This document shows positions 17,103-26,124 of a DNA stretch of 53,035 nucleotides, piece by piece; positions within the stretch are counted from its first letter, which is position 1; every line of letters begins with the position of its first letter. This stretch comes from AA29 sp041481445 (GTDB lineage: Bacteria > Acidobacteriota > Vicinamibacteria > Fen-336). A program made the translations under genes and the position numbers. Where the stretch lies: positions 1-53,035 of the forward strand of contig JBGPBV010000034.1 of assembly GCA_041481445.1 (NCBI GenBank), given 5' to 3'. The notes under the pieces are model-generated. The model did no database searches and was not told the origin of the DNA. It worked only from the letters and a program-made list of their open reading frames with translations.

Positions 17103-20100
17103 ATGGCCGATCTCATTCGTCTCTCGCGGAGGGCGGCGATCGCCCTGGCGATCGTGGCGATCGCCGCGGTACTCGCCGCGCCGCCCGCATCCGCGCAGTC
17201 CCTGTACGGCGCCATCGTCGGCACCGTCGACGACCAGTCCGGCGCGCCTGTCCCCGGCGCGACGGTGACTGCGACCCACGAGGGCACCGGCCACAAGGTC
17301 GCCGCCATCACGGACAAGGAGGGCAACTACTCTTTCCGCAACCTCCTGCCCGGCACATACGACCTCGCGATCACCATGTCCGGTTTCCGTGACCTCCGGC
17401 AGACCGGTGTCCGCGTGTCGGCCGGCAATCCGATCCGCATGGACCTCAAGCTCGAGGTCGGGACGCTGTCGGAAGCGGTCACCGTGACCGCAGAGACGAC
17501 GCTCCTCCAGACCGAGAAGGCCGACCTGCACAAGGAGCTGACCTCCAAGGAGGTGACGAACCTCCCGCTGAACGGGTTCCGGAACTACCAGGCCTTGCTC
17601 AACCTGGTCCCGGGCGCGACGCCCGCCCAGTTCCAGAACGCGGAGATCGACACGCCCGGCCGCGCCCTGCGCACCTTCGTGAACGGGACGCAGCCCAACA
17701 GCAACGCCTTCCGCATCGACGGCGCGGTGTCGGTCAACGTCTGGCTACCGCACCACGTGGGGTTCGTCAACTCCGCGGAGACGATCGAGACCGTCAACGT
17801 CGCCACCAACAACTTCGACGCCGACCAGGGCATGGCCGCCGGCGCCGCCGTGACCGTCGTCACCAAGTCGGGCACCAACCAGTTCCACGGCTCCGGGTGG
17901 TTCATGCGGAACCAGGACGAGTTCAACGCCAACACGTTCTCGAACAACGCCAACGGCTTCGCGCGCCCGCCGCAGGGGACGAGCATCTATGGCGGCACCG
18001 TGGGCGGCCCCATCGCGAAGAACCACCTCTTCTTCTTCGGGGCGTTCGAGCGATACGCGGCCGTCCGCGGGTTCCAGGACACCTACAGCGTCCCGTCCCT
18101 GAAGATGCGCAACGGCGATTTCAGCGAGGTGTACGCCGCCTATCCCACCTTCCGCCTCTACAACCCCCTGACGGGAGAGGCGGGCGGCGTGGGGCGCAGC
18201 GAGTTCCCGAACGGCGTCATCCCCGCGAACATGATCAGCTCGGTCTGGCGCAACCTCCTCTCCTACTATCCGACGCCCAACACGACCGCGGACGCCAACC
18301 GCAACCGGCTCGCCGACGACTACGTGATCCCGCGCGAGCGGACGAACGACCGTGACAACTTCGACCTCAAGCTCACCTGGCAGCGCTCGCCCTCCCACAC
18401 CATCTGGGTCAAGGGCAGCATGCTCAAGGCGAACGTGGTCGACAACTTCAGCCTCGGCTTCGACAACGGGAGCCTGGGCGACACCAAGACCTACGTGGCC
18501 GGCATCGGGCACACCTGGACGCTGAGCCCGAGCCTGGTGCTCGACGGCAACCTGGGCATGAACCGCCTCGACCAGCAGGTCACCGGTCCCGATTACGGGT
18601 CGAACCTCGGCACCGACGTCCTCGGGATCCCCGGGTCGAACGGCACGGACATCCGGCAGAGCGGCCTGCCCCATTTCAACATCCCGGGCGGGGCCACGAA
18701 CAACGACTACGACATCGGGACCACGCCCAACTGGATGCCGCTGTTCCGCCACGACCGCAGCTACACCTTCAGCTCCGCGCTCACCTGGGTGAAGGGTCAC
18801 CACCAGGTCCGTACCGGCTTCGATTTCGTGCGGCACGAGCTCAACCACATCCAGGCCGAGTTCGGTACCTTCGGCGGCGTCCGCGGCGGGTTCGACTTCA
18901 GCGGTCTCACCACCGCGACCACCGGCTACATCCCCCAGATCTGGAACGAGCTCGGCGGGCTGGTCCTCGGCCTCGACAGCGTGCGCCGCAAGGACGTCCA
19001 GCCCATCGAGATGACGGGGCGCGAGAACCAGTACGGCCTGTACGTGAACGACCACTGGAACGTGAACGAGAAGCTCACGCTCAACCTCGGCCTCCGCTTC
19101 GAGATGTACCCGCTCATGCACCGGAAGGACAGCGGGATCGAGCGGCTCGACTACGCCACCTATACCGTCCTGCTCGGCGGCCGGGGCAACGTGCCGGAGG
19201 ACGTGGGCATCAACCTGAAGAAGTTCTACGTGGCCCCGCGGCTGGGCGCCATCTACCGGCTGACCAACGACACCGTCCTGCGCGCCGGCTATGGCCGCAC
19301 GTTCAACCCGCTGCCCTGGTCGCGTCCGATGCGCGGCTCCTTCCCCTACGACATCTCCTTCAACCAGACCGCGGACCAGTACGCGTTCTTCCCGGTGTCG
19401 GCCGGGATCCCGACGGTGCCCATCCCCGACATCAGCACGGGCATCGTGAAGCTGCCGAGCGGCGTGTTCATGCGCTCACCCGACCCCAACAACGTGAACC
19501 GCGCCACCATCCAGCAGATGAACGTGGCCGTCGAGCAGCGCCTCCCGTTGGACATCTCGATGGAGCTCGCCCTCGTGCACACGCGCACGGACGGCGGCTA
19601 CGCCGATCGCGACCTCAACTACTCGCAGCCGGGCGCCGGTAACGCCGGACGGCAGTTCTTCGCCGTGGCGGGCACCAGCCAGGTGCTCGAATGGGCGGCG
19701 CGGACCAAGAGCCGCTACAAGGCCGTGCAGCTGGCCCTCAACCGGCCCTTCAAGAACGGCCTGCTCCTCAAGGGCGCCTACACCCTGAGCAAGGCCGAGA
19801 ACGAGACGGCCAACGACGAGGACGGCTGGACCAACCTCACCTGGTACCACCCGGCGGTGCTCAACAAGAACTTCGCCCTCGCGGGGTTCGACCGGACGCA
19901 CATGTTCCAGATGGGCTTCGTGTACGAGCTGCCGTTCGCCAAGAACTCCAAGAGCGGCCTGGCCAGCGTCGTCAAGAACTGGCAGGTCAACGGCATCGCG
20001 TCCGCCTACTCGGGGACGCCGTTCTCGCTCCCGGGTGTGAACCCCACGCTCAACTGCCCCGCCTGCGGCACGGGCGACTTCATCCTGATCAACGTCCAGG

Positions 20101-20480
20101 GGGATCCGAAACCCACGGGTACACCCGGCTCCAGCACGGAAACGTGGTACGACAAGTCGCTCTTCTCGCAGCCCACGGGCGCGGACCTGGGCGGGTACGG
20201 AAACAGCCGCCGCAACCAGTTCCGCACGCCCGGCGTCTGGAACGTCGACCTCGGGCTGTTCCGGTCCTTCCCCATGGGCCGCTTCCGTCCCGAGATCCGC
20301 ATCGAGGCCCAGAACGTCTTCAACCATACGAACTGGGGCCGGCCGGTGAGGACGTTCACCAGCCCGCAGTTCCTCACCTTCCTGCCGACGGCCGCGCACG
20401 AGGGAGGGCTGGCCGGCAACAACTGGGGGCCCGCCACGCACGAGCGCACCGTGCAGATCGGGCTGCGTCTCGAGTTCTAG
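17103..20480 (+). CDS. TonB-dependent receptor, Oar-like with carboxypeptidase-regulatory domain
   Basis: A 1125-residue outer-membrane receptor. A signal peptide (residues 1-32, ending PPASAQ) is followed by a carboxypeptidase-regulatory-like beta domain (about 34-115: GTVDDQSGAPVPGATVTAT), a plug (about 130-260: NLPLNGFRNYQALLNLVPG) and a 22-strand-type barrel ending in the aromatic signature VQIGLRLEF. This architecture is strongly expanded in Acidobacteriota and is used to import large or scarce substrates with energy from TonB-ExbBD; the ligand is unknown. The upstream frame stays open but has no signal, so I start at 17103, where AAAGGAG is well placed. It is transcribed alone, between a promoter and a strong hairpin. 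Confidence 0.93.
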   Translation: MADLIRLSRRAAIALAIVAIAAVLAAPPASAQSLYGAIVGTVDDQSGAPVPGATVTATHEGTGHKVAAITDKEGNYSFRNLLPGTYDLAITMSGFRDLRQTGVRVSAGNPIRMDLKLEVGTLSEAVTVTAETTLLQTEKADLHKELTSKEVTNLPLNGFRNYQALLNLVPGATPAQFQNAEIDTPGRALRTFVNGTQPNSNAFRIDGAVSVNVWLPHHVGFVNSAETIETVNVATNNFDADQGMAAGAAVTVVTKSGTNQFHGSGWFMRNQDEFNANTFSNNANGFARPPQGTSIYGGTVGGPIAKNHLFFFGAFERYAAVRGFQDTYSVPSLKMRNGDFSEVYAAYPTFRLYNPLTGEAGGVGRSEFPNGVIPANMISSVWRNLLSYYPTPNTTADANRNRLADDYVIPRERTNDRDNFDLKLTWQRSPSHTIWVKGSMLKANVVDNFSLGFDNGSLGDTKTYVAGIGHTWTLSPSLVLDGNLGMNRLDQQVTGPDYGSNLGTDVLGIPGSNGTDIRQSGLPHFNIPGGATNNDYDIGTTPNWMPLFRHDRSYTFSSALTWVKGHHQVRTGFDFVRHELNHIQAEFGTFGGVRGGFDFSGLTTATTGYIPQIWNELGGLVLGLDSVRRKDVQPIEMTGRENQYGLYVNDHWNVNEKLTLNLGLRFEMYPLMHRKDSGIERLDYATYTVLLGGRGNVPEDVGINLKKFYVAPRLGAIYRLTNDTVLRAGYGRTFNPLPWSRPMRGSFPYDISFNQTADQYAFFPVSAGIPTVPIPDISTGIVKLPSGVFMRSPDPNNVNRATIQQMNVAVEQRLPLDISMELALVHTRTDGGYADRDLNYSQPGAGNAGRQFFAVAGTSQVLEWAARTKSRYKAVQLALNRPFKNGLLLKGAYTLSKAENETANDEDGWTNLTWYHPAVLNKNFALAGFDRTHMFQMGFVYELPFAKNSKSGLASVVKNWQVNGIASAYSGTPFSLPGVNPTLNCPACGTGDFILINVQGDPKPTGTPGSSTETWYDKSLFSQPTGADLGGYGNSRRNQFRTPGVWNVDLGLFRSFPMGRFRPEIRIEAQNVFNHTNWGRPVRTFTSPQFLTFLPTAAHEGGLAGNNWGPATHERTVQIGLRLEF

Positions 20481-20501
20481 GGTTCGTTCCCGCCGTCCGT
20501 A

Positions 20502-20546
20502 GACACGCGGGCCGGGGCGCCTTTGTGCGCTCCGGCCCGTCGTGTC
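20502..20546. terminator. Long hairpin between convergent genes (bidirectional terminator)
   Basis: A stem of GACACG/CGTGTC continues into CGGGCCGGGGCGC/GCGCTCCGGCCCG with a CTTTGT loop. It lies 22 bases after the TonB receptor stop and 13 bases from the stop of the convergent secreted protein, so it can end both transcripts. Confidence 0.75.
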
Positions 20547-20558
20547 TTCCGGGTCCCC

Positions 20559-21308
20559 TCAGTTGCGGGCGGCCGCCACCTTGTCGGCGTTGTCGGCGCC
20601 GAACTTCTCGATCGCGTCCGCGGCCAGCCCAGCCGCGCCCTTGTAGGAGGCGATCCAGGCCGTCCCCGGCTTCCGGGAGATGAGCAGCCAGTAGGGAGCG
20701 TCGGCCGAGAAGGCATGGACGGTATCGGTGTTCGCGTGCATCCAGAAGCTCTTCTTGGCGTTCCACACGGGCGCGCTCCTGGCGAGCGTCGGCACGTTCA
20801 TGCGCTGGCCGGGCGACACGCGCAGCACCAGCTCCGCGGCCACGTTCTTGGGCCCGTTCGGGTTGGCCAGCTCGTCCGTCGTGACCTTGGCCCGCCCGAC
20901 GACCTGGACCACGAGGTCCGCCTCCGCGGGGCTGGCCGCCACGCGCACGGGCTTCTTGGCCAGCGCCTCCGACAGCTCGCGGACGGAATCGTCGATGTCC
21001 TTCTGCTGGAGGCCGGCCGAGTAGAACCAGTCCACCTGGGCCTCCATGAAGGCGTCGTAGGCCGCCTGGGACTCGCTCTGCTTGTCGGCCGGCCAGGCCT
21101 CCTCCTTCTTGCCGAACTGCTTCTTCAACGCGTCGTGCAGGTCGGCGTAGGACTTGCGGGCGGCGTCGGACTTCGCCTTGAGCTCTGCCGTGGCCTCCTT
21201 GGTGGCGGCCTTGGCGGGCCCGCCGCTCACGTGGACGGCGATGGGATCCGCCGCCGCCCCCGATACCGTGACCAGGGAAAGGGCACACACAGCCAGCGCT
21301 CGCGACAT
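20559..21308 (-). CDS. Secreted protein of unknown function
   Basis: A 249-residue protein with a signal peptide (MSRALAVCALSLVTVSGAAA), so exported. Residues 30-100 are a charged helix-rich region with many Lys/Ala and possible coiled coil; residues about 120-245 look like a compact alpha/beta domain with strands DLVVQVVGRAKV and AELVLRVSPG, and an aromatic block APYWLLISRKPG. I do not recognise the family. The start at 21308 has GAGGAGG upstream; an in-frame start further upstream would bury the signal. It lies 58 bases downstream of the FG-GAP protein gene on the same strand, so it could be co-transcribed. Confidence 0.75.
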   Translation of the reverse strand: MSRALAVCALSLVTVSGAAADPIAVHVSGGPAKAATKEATAELKAKSDAARKSYADLHDALKKQFGKKEEAWPADKQSESQAAYDAFMEAQVDWFYSAGLQQKDIDDSVRELSEALAKKPVRVAASPAEADLVVQVVGRAKVTTDELANPNGPKNVAAELVLRVSPGQRMNVPTLARSAPVWNAKKSFWMHANTDTVHAFSADAPYWLLISRKPGTAWIASYKGAAGLAADAIEKFGADNADKVAAARN

Positions 21309-21366
21309 CGGGACCTCCTCTTCGTTGTCCCTGACGCGCAAACGGGGCCGCGAACGTCTCACGCCT

Positions 21367-23103
21367 TCAGGGTCCGCCCTCTCGCGGGGGCGGCTCGAGG
21401 ACGGTGAGGACCTGGTCGGCGGGGACGTCCTTCAGGACCTGGACCGTCCCGCTCGGCCAGCGGACCTCCACGGTCGCGATCGTGGTGGCGGCGCCCGTCC
21501 CGAAGTGGACCGGGCCCGCGCTCGAGGAGGCGTAGCCGCCGGCCGTCGTCATCGGGTTGTACTGCTCGCGCCACCGGCGGTCGCCCGTGGCCGCGATGCG
21601 CACCACGGCGCCGAGGCCGTCCCGGTTGCTCCTTGTCCCTTGGAGCCGCACGTCCAGCCAATGGCCGCCCCCCGTGGACTCGTTGTGCCAGAGCTCGGCC
21701 GGCGCTCCCAGCGCCGTCACGGCCACGTCGACGCGGCCGTCTCCGTCGAAATCGGCGAAGACGGCGCCGCGGTGGGCGCGGGCCGGTCCCGCCCCCAGGC
21801 CCGAGCTCCCGGAGGCCTCGGCGAAGGTGCCGTCGCCTTGATTCCGGAAGACGCTGTTCGGCTGCCGGTAGGCGTCGGTGGAGAACTTGTCGATCTCGTC
21901 GTTGACGTGGCCGTCGGCGGTGAACAGGTCCTTCCAGCCGTCGTTGTCGAAGTCCACGAAGCCGTTGGCCCAGCCGCTGCGGCGGGCGACGAGGGGGGCC
22001 AGCCGCGCGCGCAGCGTCGCCTCCTGGAACAGGCCGCCCCCCAGGTTGCGGAAGAGGGGGAAGCTCTCCCCGGCCAGCGCGGTGACGTGGAGGTCCGGCC
22101 GGCCGTCGTTGTCGTAGTCGCGGAAGTCGGCGCCCATGGCCGAGATCTCCTGCCCGTGCTCGGGGAGGGAGACACCGGCCGCCAGCGCCGTCTCCTCGAA
22201 CGTCCCGTCCCGCCGGTTGTGGAAGAGCCAGCTCGGCAGCTTGTCGTTCGTCACGTAGACGTCGGCGAGGCCGTCCTGGTCGTAGTCGGCGAAGGCGAGG
22301 CCCATGCCGCGGCCCTTGAAAGCGGCCAGCCCCGAGCGCGCGGTGACGTCCTCGAAGGTGCCGTTGCCGCGGTTGCGGTAGAGCGAGAGCGGTACCGTCG
22401 AGAACCACTTCGGGTGGCAGTACACGCGGATGTTCCGGCCGGAGTCGCCACAGAACCGGTCGAAGTCCGCCCTCCAGGCCGTGTAGTTCACGACGAGCAG
22501 GTCGAGCAGGCCGTCGTTGTCGTAGTCGAACCAGCCCGCGCCCACGACCCATTGGTCGCTGGCCAGGCCGGCAGCGGCGGTGACGTCCTCGAACCGGCCG
22601 CCGGTGTTGCGATAGAGGATCTGGCGGTGGACTCCGCCCACGAACAGGTCGGGGTCGCCGTCGTTGTCGTAGTCGCCCACCGCCGCTGCCATCGAGTAGC
22701 CCGCGCCGCGCAGGCCCGCGGCGTCGGTGACGTCGGCGAACTTCAGGCCGCCCAGGTTGCGGAAGAGCCGGTTGAAGTACTTCGGCGAGTCCTTCTCGAG
22801 CCCGGGCGACGTCGCGCCGTTCGTGAAGAAGAGATCGGTCCGCCCGTCGCCGTCGTAGTCGAAGGCGGCGAGGCCGCCGGGCATCGTCTCGATCAGGTGC
22901 TTGCGCGGGGTCGGGCTGTTCTCGAGCACGAAGTCGAGGCCGGCCGGCCGCGCCACCTCCACGAACCGCAGTGGGGAGTCGGGTGCGCCGGGGCCGGCGG
23001 CCGATACGGCGAGCGCGGATACGGCGAGCGCGGCCAAGGCGAGAGGGACGAGGCGGACGGGGGGCACAGACGGCCGTGCGTTCAGAGCCCCGGATGCTAC
23101 CAC
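21367..23103 (-). CDS. FG-GAP/VCBS repeat protein with C-terminal ASPIC/UnbV domain (CRTAC1 family)
   Basis: A 578-residue exported protein. After a hydrophobic signal (VRLVPLALAALAVSALAVSA) come several FG-GAP/VCBS repeats with Ca2+-binding DxDxDG loops (AAFDYDGDGRTDLFF, VGDYDNDGDPDLFVGG, FADYDQDGLADVYVTND), forming a beta propeller, and a C-terminal ASPIC/UnbV domain (HWLDVRLQGTRSNRDGLGA). Members are exported and possibly bind carbohydrate or protein; the activity is unknown. The start is a GTG at 23103; a second GTG at 23067 would begin right at the signal peptide and neither has a good ribosome-binding site. It is divergent from the SBBP protein gene across 216 bases. Confidence 0.85.
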   Translation of the reverse strand: MVASGALNARPSVPPVRLVPLALAALAVSALAVSAAGPGAPDSPLRFVEVARPAGLDFVLENSPTPRKHLIETMPGGLAAFDYDGDGRTDLFFTNGATSPGLEKDSPKYFNRLFRNLGGLKFADVTDAAGLRGAGYSMAAAVGDYDNDGDPDLFVGGVHRQILYRNTGGRFEDVTAAAGLASDQWVVGAGWFDYDNDGLLDLLVVNYTAWRADFDRFCGDSGRNIRVYCHPKWFSTVPLSLYRNRGNGTFEDVTARSGLAAFKGRGMGLAFADYDQDGLADVYVTNDKLPSWLFHNRRDGTFEETALAAGVSLPEHGQEISAMGADFRDYDNDGRPDLHVTALAGESFPLFRNLGGGLFQEATLRARLAPLVARRSGWANGFVDFDNDGWKDLFTADGHVNDEIDKFSTDAYRQPNSVFRNQGDGTFAEASGSSGLGAGPARAHRGAVFADFDGDGRVDVAVTALGAPAELWHNESTGGGHWLDVRLQGTRSNRDGLGAVVRIAATGDRRWREQYNPMTTAGGYASSSAGPVHFGTGAATTIATVEVRWPSGTVQVLKDVPADQVLTVLEPPPREGGP

Positions 23104-23211
23104 GCGGGAGCCGGGATGATCCTCGTCACGACCGGGCGTGTCGCCGTTACGTATAGCGGCCTGGCCGAATCCCGGCTTCGGTGCGGTCGGAGTCTCGCGG
23201 ACGGTGAGGAC

Positions 23212-23225
23212 CGACCACGTGGTCG
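23212..23225. repeat. 14-bp palindrome in divergent intergenic region
   Basis: CGACCAC followed by GTGGTCG, a perfect 14-base palindrome in the 216-base gap between the FG-GAP and SBBP genes. It is a possible operator. I see no convincing -35/-10 pair elsewhere in the gap. Confidence 0.4.
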
Positions 23226-23319
23226 CGGGATGAGACGTTTCACGACCGGTTTTCGCATCATTACCTGGAGCCGCGCTGGCCCGATCCCGGTTCGACCGCG
23301 GTCAGCGGAAGGAGGAGGC

Positions 23320-26124
23320 ATGGGTGCTGGAGTGAGGCTCGTACGGCCCCTGGGGACGGCGGTGGCCGGGATGGCCTTGACGCTGGCGGGGGCGGCCGCG
23401 CAGGCCGCGCCCACCCGGGAGCTCCCCATCAGCTTCGAGCTCAACCAGGGCCAGGCCGATCCACGGGTCCGGTTCCTCGCCCGAGGCTCGGGCGGCACGC
23501 TCTTCCTCACGCCGACGGGAGCCGTGCTCGCCCTCCGCGCGGGCGCCGCCGTCGACGTCCTGCGCATGAAGGCGGTGGGCGGCGGCGCGGCGCCGGCGGT
23601 GACCGGCCTCGATCTCCTGCCCGGCAGGGCCAGCTACTTCGTCGGCAACGACCCGGAGAAGTGGCGGCGCGGCATCCCGACGTTCGCGAAGGTCGAGTAC
23701 GCGAGCGTCTATCCCGGCATCGACATGGTGTTCCGGGGCGCGGATCGGCGGTTCGAATACGACTTCGTCGTGTCGCCCGGCGCGGATCCGCGGTCGATCC
23801 GGCTCGGCTTCGAGGGCCAGCGCCACACCGCCATCGACGCCGCCGGTGACGTGGTCCTCGCCGTCGGTACGGGCGAGGTCCGCCTGCGCCGCCCCGAGAT
23901 CTACCAGGAGAAGGACGGAGAGAGGCTCGCCGTCTCCGGACGGTTCGTCGTCGAGGGCGGCGGCGAGATCGGGTTCGAAGTCGCGGCCTGGGACCGGACG
24001 AGGCCACTCGTGATCGATCCGGTGCTCGCGTATTCGACCTACCTCGGCGGAACGGGGGTCCAGGACGTGGCCTGGGCCATCGCTACCGACGCCGCGGGCA
24101 ACGCCTACGTGACGGGGGAGACGACCTCCTCCAACTTCCCGACCACTCCCTCCGCGTTCGACACGAGCTTCAGCGGCTTCGTCAACGCGTTCGTGTCGAA
24201 GCTCGATCCCACCGGCTCCACCGTCCTGTATTCCACGTATCTCGGCGGCGGCTTCAATGCCGCCGACTACGGGCGCGCCATCGCCGTCGACGCGCTAGGC
24301 AACGCCTACGTGACCGGCGAGGCCGACGAGGCCACGTTCCCGACCACCGCGGGTGCGTTCGACACGACCTTCAACGCCGGCAGTCGCGACGGCTTCGTGA
24401 CCAAGCTCGACCCCACGGGCTTCTCCCTCGTGTATTCGACGTTCCTCGGCGGGACGGACTCCGACCTGGGGCTGGGCATCGCCGTGGACGCGCTCGGCAA
24501 CGCGTACGTTTCCGGGCAGACCTGGTCCGCGAGCTTCCCGACCACTGCCGGCGCCCTGGACACCGCCCTGAGCGGCCACGCCGACGGGTTCGTCACCAAG
24601 CTCGATCCCGCCGGCGCCGCCCTCGTCTACTCCACCTACCTCGGCGGCAGCACCGACTTCGACACCGCCAGGAGTATCGCCGTGGACGCGGCGGGTTCGG
24701 CCTACGTGACCGGCTGGACGGGCTCGGCCGACTTCCCGACCACGCCCGGAGCGTTCCAGACGACTCTCGCGCCCGGACCCCTGTTCGCCCAGGACGCGTT
24801 CGTCGCCAAGCTGAACCCGTCGGGCTCGGGGCTCGTCTATTCCACGTTCCTGGGCGGTGGAGACTCCGACTTCGGCTGGAGCATCGCCGTGGATTCTGCG
24901 CTCGACGCCTACGTCGGCGGGGCCACCTATTCCAGCAACTTCCCGACCACGCCCGCCGCTTTCGACCCGACCTTCAATGGCGGCTTGCTCGACGGCTTCG
25001 TCACCAAGCTGGACGCCACGGGGTCGGCGCTCGTGTACTCGACGTACATCGGCGGCAGCGACATCGACGACGGCTTCGGGATCGCGGTGGACTCGCTGGG
25101 CCGGGCCCACCTCACGGGCGACACGCTCTCCAAGGACTTCCCGGTCACACCCAACGCCATCCAGCCCGTCTTCGGCGGCAACGGCAACCGCGATGCGTTC
25201 GTCACCAAGCTGGACGCGGCCGGCTCCGCGCTCGTCTACTCGACCTTCCTCGGCGGGAGCGACCAGGAGCAGGGTCTGGGCGTCGCCGTCGACGGCCTGG
25301 GCAGCGCACACGTGGCCGGCTGGACCTCCTCCGGCAACTTCCCGACCACGCCGGGCGCGTTCGACACGACGTCCAACGGCGGCCAGGACGGCTTCGTCGT
25401 CAAGATCGACGACACGCCGGTGCGGCCGCCCCTCGACCACTTCAAGCTCTACCGCGCGGCCGCGCGTGATGACGGACGCGGGCGGCCGCCGGCGCTCGTC
25501 ACCCTGAAGGACCAGTTCGGAACGCTCGACGCCGTGGTGCGGCGCACCCGGATCCTGGCGAACCCCGCGGAGAAGACGCACGACGGCGTGGTGACACCGA
25601 TCCACCAGGAGGAAGCGCATCTGGTCGGCATGCAGATCCGGGCGCGGACGCCCTCGCGCCTGCGTGTCGTCGAGGTCACGAACCAGTTCGGCAAGGACGT
25701 CCTGTGGGTCGGGCCGCCCGAGCTGCTCCTCGTCCCGTCCGCGAAGAGCCTGGCCCCCGCGCCGCCCGGAGCCGTGCCCGACCAGCTCGACCACTTCCTC
25801 TGCTACGTCGTGGTCGACAGCTCCGTCGGCCGGGGCCACGGCATCGTCGTGCTCCGGGACCAGTTCCGGAAGGAGAAGGTGCGCGTCGGGCGCGCGGTCC
25901 GCCTCTGCAACCCTGTCGAGAAGACGCACGACGACCGGGTGACGCCGATCGGAAGCAGGGAAGAGCACCTCACCTGCTACGAGATCGGCACTTCGCGGCC
26001 GCAGCGGCCGCGTGCCGTGACCGTCCGCAACCAGTTCGGCGTCGAGCCACTGACCGCCTTCGACCCGGAGACCCTGTGCGTGCCTTCCGCGAAGCGGGTC
26101 CTCCGCCGGCCGGGCCGCGACTAG
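23320..26124 (+). CDS. Exported SBBP beta-propeller-repeat protein with duplicated C-terminal domain
   Basis: A 934-residue secreted protein. Signal peptide 1-32 (ending AAQAAPTRE) is followed by the domain that usually precedes SBBP repeats (about 33-235: SFELNQGQADPRVRFLARG, ending PLVIDPVLAYSTYLGG). Seven SBBP repeats of about 58-70 residues follow, each with YST(Y/F)LGG, a GNAYVTG-like strand and FPTT. The last 220 residues are two copies of a DHF...DQFG...NPxEK...VPSAK domain resembling DUF7450; the second copy has four Cys, the first has none. GGAGGAGG sits before the ATG. The role is probably structural or adhesive at the cell surface. Its TAG stop shares CTAG (26121-26124) with the convergent TPR gene. 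Confidence 0.87.
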   Translation: MGAGVRLVRPLGTAVAGMALTLAGAAAQAAPTRELPISFELNQGQADPRVRFLARGSGGTLFLTPTGAVLALRAGAAVDVLRMKAVGGGAAPAVTGLDLLPGRASYFVGNDPEKWRRGIPTFAKVEYASVYPGIDMVFRGADRRFEYDFVVSPGADPRSIRLGFEGQRHTAIDAAGDVVLAVGTGEVRLRRPEIYQEKDGERLAVSGRFVVEGGGEIGFEVAAWDRTRPLVIDPVLAYSTYLGGTGVQDVAWAIATDAAGNAYVTGETTSSNFPTTPSAFDTSFSGFVNAFVSKLDPTGSTVLYSTYLGGGFNAADYGRAIAVDALGNAYVTGEADEATFPTTAGAFDTTFNAGSRDGFVTKLDPTGFSLVYSTFLGGTDSDLGLGIAVDALGNAYVSGQTWSASFPTTAGALDTALSGHADGFVTKLDPAGAALVYSTYLGGSTDFDTARSIAVDAAGSAYVTGWTGSADFPTTPGAFQTTLAPGPLFAQDAFVAKLNPSGSGLVYSTFLGGGDSDFGWSIAVDSALDAYVGGATYSSNFPTTPAAFDPTFNGGLLDGFVTKLDATGSALVYSTYIGGSDIDDGFGIAVDSLGRAHLTGDTLSKDFPVTPNAIQPVFGGNGNRDAFVTKLDAAGSALVYSTFLGGSDQEQGLGVAVDGLGSAHVAGWTSSGNFPTTPGAFDTTSNGGQDGFVVKIDDTPVRPPLDHFKLYRAAARDDGRGRPPALVTLKDQFGTLDAVVRRTRILANPAEKTHDGVVTPIHQEEAHLVGMQIRARTPSRLRVVEVTNQFGKDVLWVGPPELLLVPSAKSLAPAPPGAVPDQLDHFLCYVVVDSSVGRGHGIVVLRDQFRKEKVRVGRAVRLCNPVEKTHDDRVTPIGSREEHLTCYEIGTSRPQRPRAVTVRNQFGVEPLTAFDPETLCVPSAKRVLRRPGRD
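24031..25413 (+). repeat. Seven tandem SBBP repeats
   Basis: Seven in-tandem coding repeats, each opening with a YSTYLGG-type motif and closing with a KLDxTG-type strand. The DNA copies are diverged but share blocks such as the FPTT and YSTYLGG codons. Asp-rich loops (SDIDDG, GDSDFG, TDSDLG) could bind Ca2+. Confidence 0.85.

Noticed and set aside
21154..23319. N-terminal extension of the SBBP frame
   Set aside because: The extension overlaps the FG-GAP gene and the divergent promoter region; the ATG at 23320 has a strong ribosome-binding site and a signal peptide.
24031..25413. Tandem DNA repeat or CRISPR-like array
   Set aside because: The periodicity is that of coding SBBP repeats with diverged DNA, without conserved short repeats and unique spacers.
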